Below are positions 61,753-64,000 of a stretch of 64,000 nt of DNA, one piece after another. The translations under genes were made by a program, and so were the position numbers. This DNA comes from Alphaproteobacteria bacterium GWF2_58_20 (lineage in GTDB: Bacteria > Pseudomonadota > Alphaproteobacteria > UBA1247): positions 22,150 to 86,149 of the forward strand of contig MEMB01000003.1 in NCBI GenBank assembly GCA_001768735.1. The letters are read 5' to 3'. The stretch's first letter is position 1. Each line of letters begins with the position of its first letter. The notes below the pieces were generated by a model. That model saw only the letters and a list, made by a program, of their open reading frames with translations. It was not told the DNA's origin and ran no database searches.

Positions 61753-62005
61753 AGCGAAACCCCTACCGCTAGCGAAATACCGGGGTCAGTCGCGCCCTCA
61801 TTCTCCACGGGTTACAGGGACCCCGGCGTTGTTTTTATGCCATAGTGTGGTATTTCTGCAACATCTCTGCAAAATCCACAGAAAACCGCACGAAACACCC
61901 ATAAACGCACCGAAAAGCGGTGGTGAACGCCTCAAAACATACGCCCGCGCCAGATTTCTCCGGGCGGGCGTATACGATATGGTATCCAATATACATCATT
62001 TCAGA

Positions 62006-62578
62006 TTATCTGCAAGTCTTTTTGTTATGACCAGCGAGGACGGCCAGAGCTCCGATCACGAGCCCCTTGGCTACCTGCGGGTTCATGGGACGGCCAGCCC
62101 ATCCTTCTTTGGAGGCAAATTCCTTAATAGTGAGGTTGAACCCAAGAACCCACCATGCAGCAAGAGCGATCGGCGTGTGACTACCTCCGAGGTTCTTGAG
62201 GTGATCCCACACACGGTTGCGTGCATCGCATATGCTGTCCGTCAGGGTTGGGCCATTCCAGTTGCTGGGGTTTGATACCTTAGCCCAGTCTACTGATCCG
62301 ACAGTTTCAAAATGGGCAAGGTCGAAATCATGCTGGAAACGCCGGCCAGCATCGACTTCCTCGTCTGATATTTCCCCACGTTCATGCAAAGCAGAAATTG
62401 CATCTGTGATGCGGAAGCTTGGCGCTCCGATCCCGCCCTTGTCGTCCGGGATGGTGCCCTCGAACCTTGCCACGCATGTTGTCATACCAGGGAGCGGAAC
62501 ATGTTGGCCACGGAACCGCGCCCATTCCGCATCATCTGCCTGCCTCTTTGCGAGCTGTTCAGCCGCCGTCAATCCCAT
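62006..62578 (-). CDS. DUF6456-like phage protein
   Basis: A 190-residue protein. The segment EVDAGRRFQHDFDLAHFETV and the C-terminal WVLGFNLTIKEFASKEGW region followed by KGLVIGALAVLAGHN resemble DUF6456 proteins of Alphaproteobacteria and their phages, in which a C-terminal HTH-like fold is present. Located just upstream of the terminase, it occupies the place of a late regulator such as an antiterminator; this is inference. GGGGAG eight bases before the ATG sets the start at 62578. Confidence 0.5.
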   Translation of the reverse strand: MGLTAAEQLAKRQADDAEWARFRGQHVPLPGMTTCVARFEGTIPDDKGGIGAPSFRITDAISALHERGEISDEEVDAGRRFQHDFDLAHFETVGSVDWAKVSNPSNWNGPTLTDSICDARNRVWDHLKNLGGSHTPIALAAWWVLGFNLTIKEFASKEGWAGRPMNPQVAKGLVIGALAVLAGHNKKTCR

Positions 62579-62582
62579 GGCA

Positions 62583-63077
62583 TTATCTCCCCTTGTATGC
62601 CTGCGCGCCGCCCAATGGCGCATAGATCTCGTTCATCTCGCTTTCGGTGATCAACCACCCGCGATGGCGTTTCTTTCCCCTCGGGGCTTCGTCGTCCTCA
62701 TCCTCATCGATCCCGTCGATCTCAACAGCCATGTCATCCCCGGCCTGTTCACAAGCCTCCGGAGCATCAGCGGAAGGCTGCTGTGCGGCTGGGCGGGAAT
62801 GGATGACCGGGATCCGCACCTTGACGAACTTCGGTTCAGATTTTGCGGCTTCCGGTGCAGGCTGGTGCGTTTTCGTCTCGGCCTGGTGTGCATTTGTTGC
62901 AGGCTGGTGCGTTTCCGTCTCACTCTCCGGCTTCCACGCCTCGATGATCTTCAACCCGTCAAGGTCCGTCCCCAGGCAATTGGCGATGTGGCGGCGGCAT
63001 TGCCCGGCCCGCAGTGCAACCCCGATAAAGTGCTGCTGGCTGGATTTCGACATCTTGTTGACGAAGGTGGCTTTCAT
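62583..63077 (-). CDS. Hypothetical phage protein of the replication region
   Basis: A 164-residue protein with an N-terminal domain (FVNKMSKSSQQHFIGVALRA, CRRHIANCLGTDLDGLKII) and a low-complexity middle of repeated THQPA units, followed by an acidic run IDGIDEDEDDEAPRGKKRHR and a C-terminus LITESEMNEIYAPLG. Starting at 63077 it overlaps the upstream gene by four bases. Unknown function. Confidence 0.55.
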   Translation of the reverse strand: MKATFVNKMSKSSQQHFIGVALRAGQCRRHIANCLGTDLDGLKIIEAWKPESETETHQPATNAHQAETKTHQPAPEAAKSEPKFVKVRIPVIHSRPAAQQPSADAPEACEQAGDDMAVEIDGIDEDEDDEAPRGKKRHRGWLITESEMNEIYAPLGGAQAYKGR

Positions 63078-63589
63078 CTGGAAAATTTCTCCCAGCTGTC
63101 GATGATTTCCACGATCGCTCGAAGCTGTGAGCGCATGGCATAAGTCGCCTCGTCCAGCTTTTCCTTCAGCTCTGCGAGCAGCGGGAAGAAGCGGTTGGCG
63201 CGCGGCCATTCGGTCAGCACATTCCGCACAGCCTCCCCGGGCCACGCCTGGAGCTCATCAGCCAGCGCCGCAAAGCGCAGCTTGTTTTCATCGGGTGAGG
63301 AATCCTTGGGCGGCAGGGTGAGGTAATGCACCCGCACCAGCCACGAAATGATGGTCCGGCCATCTGCGGGCGGGTTCATGGCGCGCACCGCGGCGATGTA
63401 TTCCCGCCCGGCGGCTATTTCAACCGGAGACACAGGCTGGCAGAGAATTGCATCCCGCCTGGCTTTGTAGGTTCCGTAATCCAGCCCGCTGGCAATTTCC
63501 TTCAGGCATTTCAGCGATGAGCTCAGCAAAGGCGTCGGCTGAGGTCCGACGGCCACGACGGCTTCCCCCCGCGCTGCCGCCGCCATGCC
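63074..63589 (-). CDS. Hypothetical phage protein, replication-associated
   Basis: A 171-residue protein from the ATG at 63589 (longer in-frame readings are antisense-like and overlap the next gene). It has LKCLKEIASGLDYGTYKARR, IISWLVRVHYLTLPPKDSS and a helical C-terminus AELKEKLDEATYAMRSQLRA. It overlaps the preceding gene by 170 bases, which is unusual and leaves the start uncertain. No family recognised. Confidence 0.5.
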   Translation of the reverse strand, partial: GMAAAARGEAVVAVGPQPTPLLSSSLKCLKEIASGLDYGTYKARRDAILCQPVSPVEIAAGREYIAAVRAMNPPADGRTIISWLVRVHYLTLPPKDSSPDENKLRFAALADELQAWPGEAVRNVLTEWPRANRFFPLLAELKEKLDEATYAMRSQLRAIVEIIDSWEKFSR

Positions 63590-64000
63590 CACCGACAACC
63601 TCGCGTCGGATCCAGTTGCGCCATGTGGCTGGCCAGTCGAGCTTGGTGCCGTCGATGCCGGGCTTGGCGAGCCAGTAATCCCGGAAGCGGTCCGCGATTG
63701 CGGGAATGTCCTGAGGTTCGATGCCTGCGGATGTTGCAAATTCGATGTCGTCATCGGTTGGGTTCCAGTCTGGTGAGATGCGGGTGGCTGTCGTGGCATG
63801 CAAGCGTTTCGGTTTTTTGTTTTCAGGTGGCCCACCATCATCGCCATTTTCATGCGCGCGCACTCTCTGACGGTTAAGTGATGGTTTACTTAAAGGTTCA
63901 GTGACGGTTATGGGTGCAGATTCTGCGGGGGTGGGGTGCAAAATCTGCGGGGGTGGTGGTGCAAAATCTGCGGGGGTGGGTGCATTTTTTGCGGGGTGCA
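63420..64000 (-). CDS. Replication initiator/helicase-loader-like protein (partial, N-terminus outside)
   Basis: The frame is open to the right edge, so the N-terminus is missing. The C-terminal domain SPDWNPTDDDIEFATSAGIE ... FRDYWLAKPGIDGTKLDWPA-TWRNWIRRE is the DnaT/helicase-loader-like domain common at the end of phage O-type replication proteins. Before it is a low-complexity Pro/Ala/Thr linker coded by the DNA repeats at the edge. After it a Gly/Arg-rich tail (GGHGGGSAGGSRRGRRTS) may contact DNA. Confidence 0.65.
   Translation of the reverse strand, partial: HPAKNAPTPADFAPPPPQILHPTPAESAPITVTEPLSKPSLNRQRVRAHENGDDGGPPENKKPKRLHATTATRISPDWNPTDDDIEFATSAGIEPQDIPAIADRFRDYWLAKPGIDGTKLDWPATWRNWIRREVVGGHGGGSAGGSRRGRRTSADAFAELIAEMPEGNCQRAGLRNLQSQAGCNSLPACVSG
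63908..64000. repeat. Tandem repeats of about 21 bases within the replication gene
   Basis: The unit GGTGCAAAATCTGCGGGGGT recurs about four times with small changes, encoding Ala-Pro-Thr-Pro-Ala-Asp-Phe-like units. The array continues beyond the window. Confidence 0.7.

Noticed and set aside
61798..61989. 63-codon minus-strand frame in the palindrome region
   Set aside because: No ribosome site, unusual composition, and it would cross the expected control region.

Overview
The window looks like an alphaproteobacterial chromosome (Rhodospirillales- or Micavibrio-like gene content; genus not determinable from sequence alone) carrying the left part of a temperate siphophage-type prophage. Evidence for the host class is the accA/xerD and aroK/aroB/CNNM neighbourhoods, an RHH_4-type ribbon-helix-helix gene, a J-domain protein with an N-terminal Cys/His module, and an Ehr-type complex.

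Host part, 1 to about 35,740. A methyltransferase C-terminus enters at the left edge. A 1612-residue secreted RCC1-propeller protein (547-5385) and a secreted EPTP/EAR-propeller protein (6355-7878) follow; both share an N-terminal Cys-containing motif and an SbsA-type Ig-like domain. Between them lie a small membrane protein and tRNA-Ser(GGA). A TupA-like ATP-grasp gene and an unrecognised 393-residue protein precede a six-gene operon (10801-17910) encoding a membrane complex related to group 4 hydrogenases and complex I. Its large subunit lacks the NiFe-ligating cysteines, so it is an Ehr-type complex rather than a hydrogenase. A three-gene envelope cluster follows (beta-barrel, Ig/NTF2-like protein, coiled-coil protein with an NTF2-like C-terminus). 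Then come cspA, a J-domain gene, an RHH regulator, the leftward operon small membrane protein / secreted helical protein / xerD / DUF2125-like protein / accA, and the rightward operon aroK / aroB-like / CNNM-CorC / GNAT. The AroB-like protein has lost the recognisable metal and catalytic residues. A 165-bp hairpin element occurs twice (24748 and 35371), and two IS5-family remnants are present.

Prophage, about 35,742 to beyond 64,000. The junction is the 3' half of a tRNA-Leu(CAA) gene next to a tyrosine integrase. Directly inside is an accessory operon with one strong promoter and an overlapping palindrome: higB toxin, higA antitoxin fused to an ImmA/IrrE-type metallopeptidase, a CD-NTase and a SLATT 2TM effector, i.e. 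a compact CBASS behind a toxin-antitoxin module. The rest runs on the minus strand and reads, in transcription order, replication-type genes, a DUF6456-like gene, a palindrome-rich region, terminase small and large, gpW, portal, S49 protease with an internal scaffold start, decoration protein, major capsid, head spike, connectors, tail tube, tail chaperone, tape measure, tail tip proteins, a muramidase-like protein, holin, Rz/Rz1 and a Dam-type methylase. The repressor/early region and the right attachment site lie outside the window.

The strongest leads for something new are the higBA-ImmA/CBASS operon on the prophage, the AroB pseudoenzyme, the covarying 165-bp hairpin element, and the module shared by the phage decoration protein and tail tip protein.
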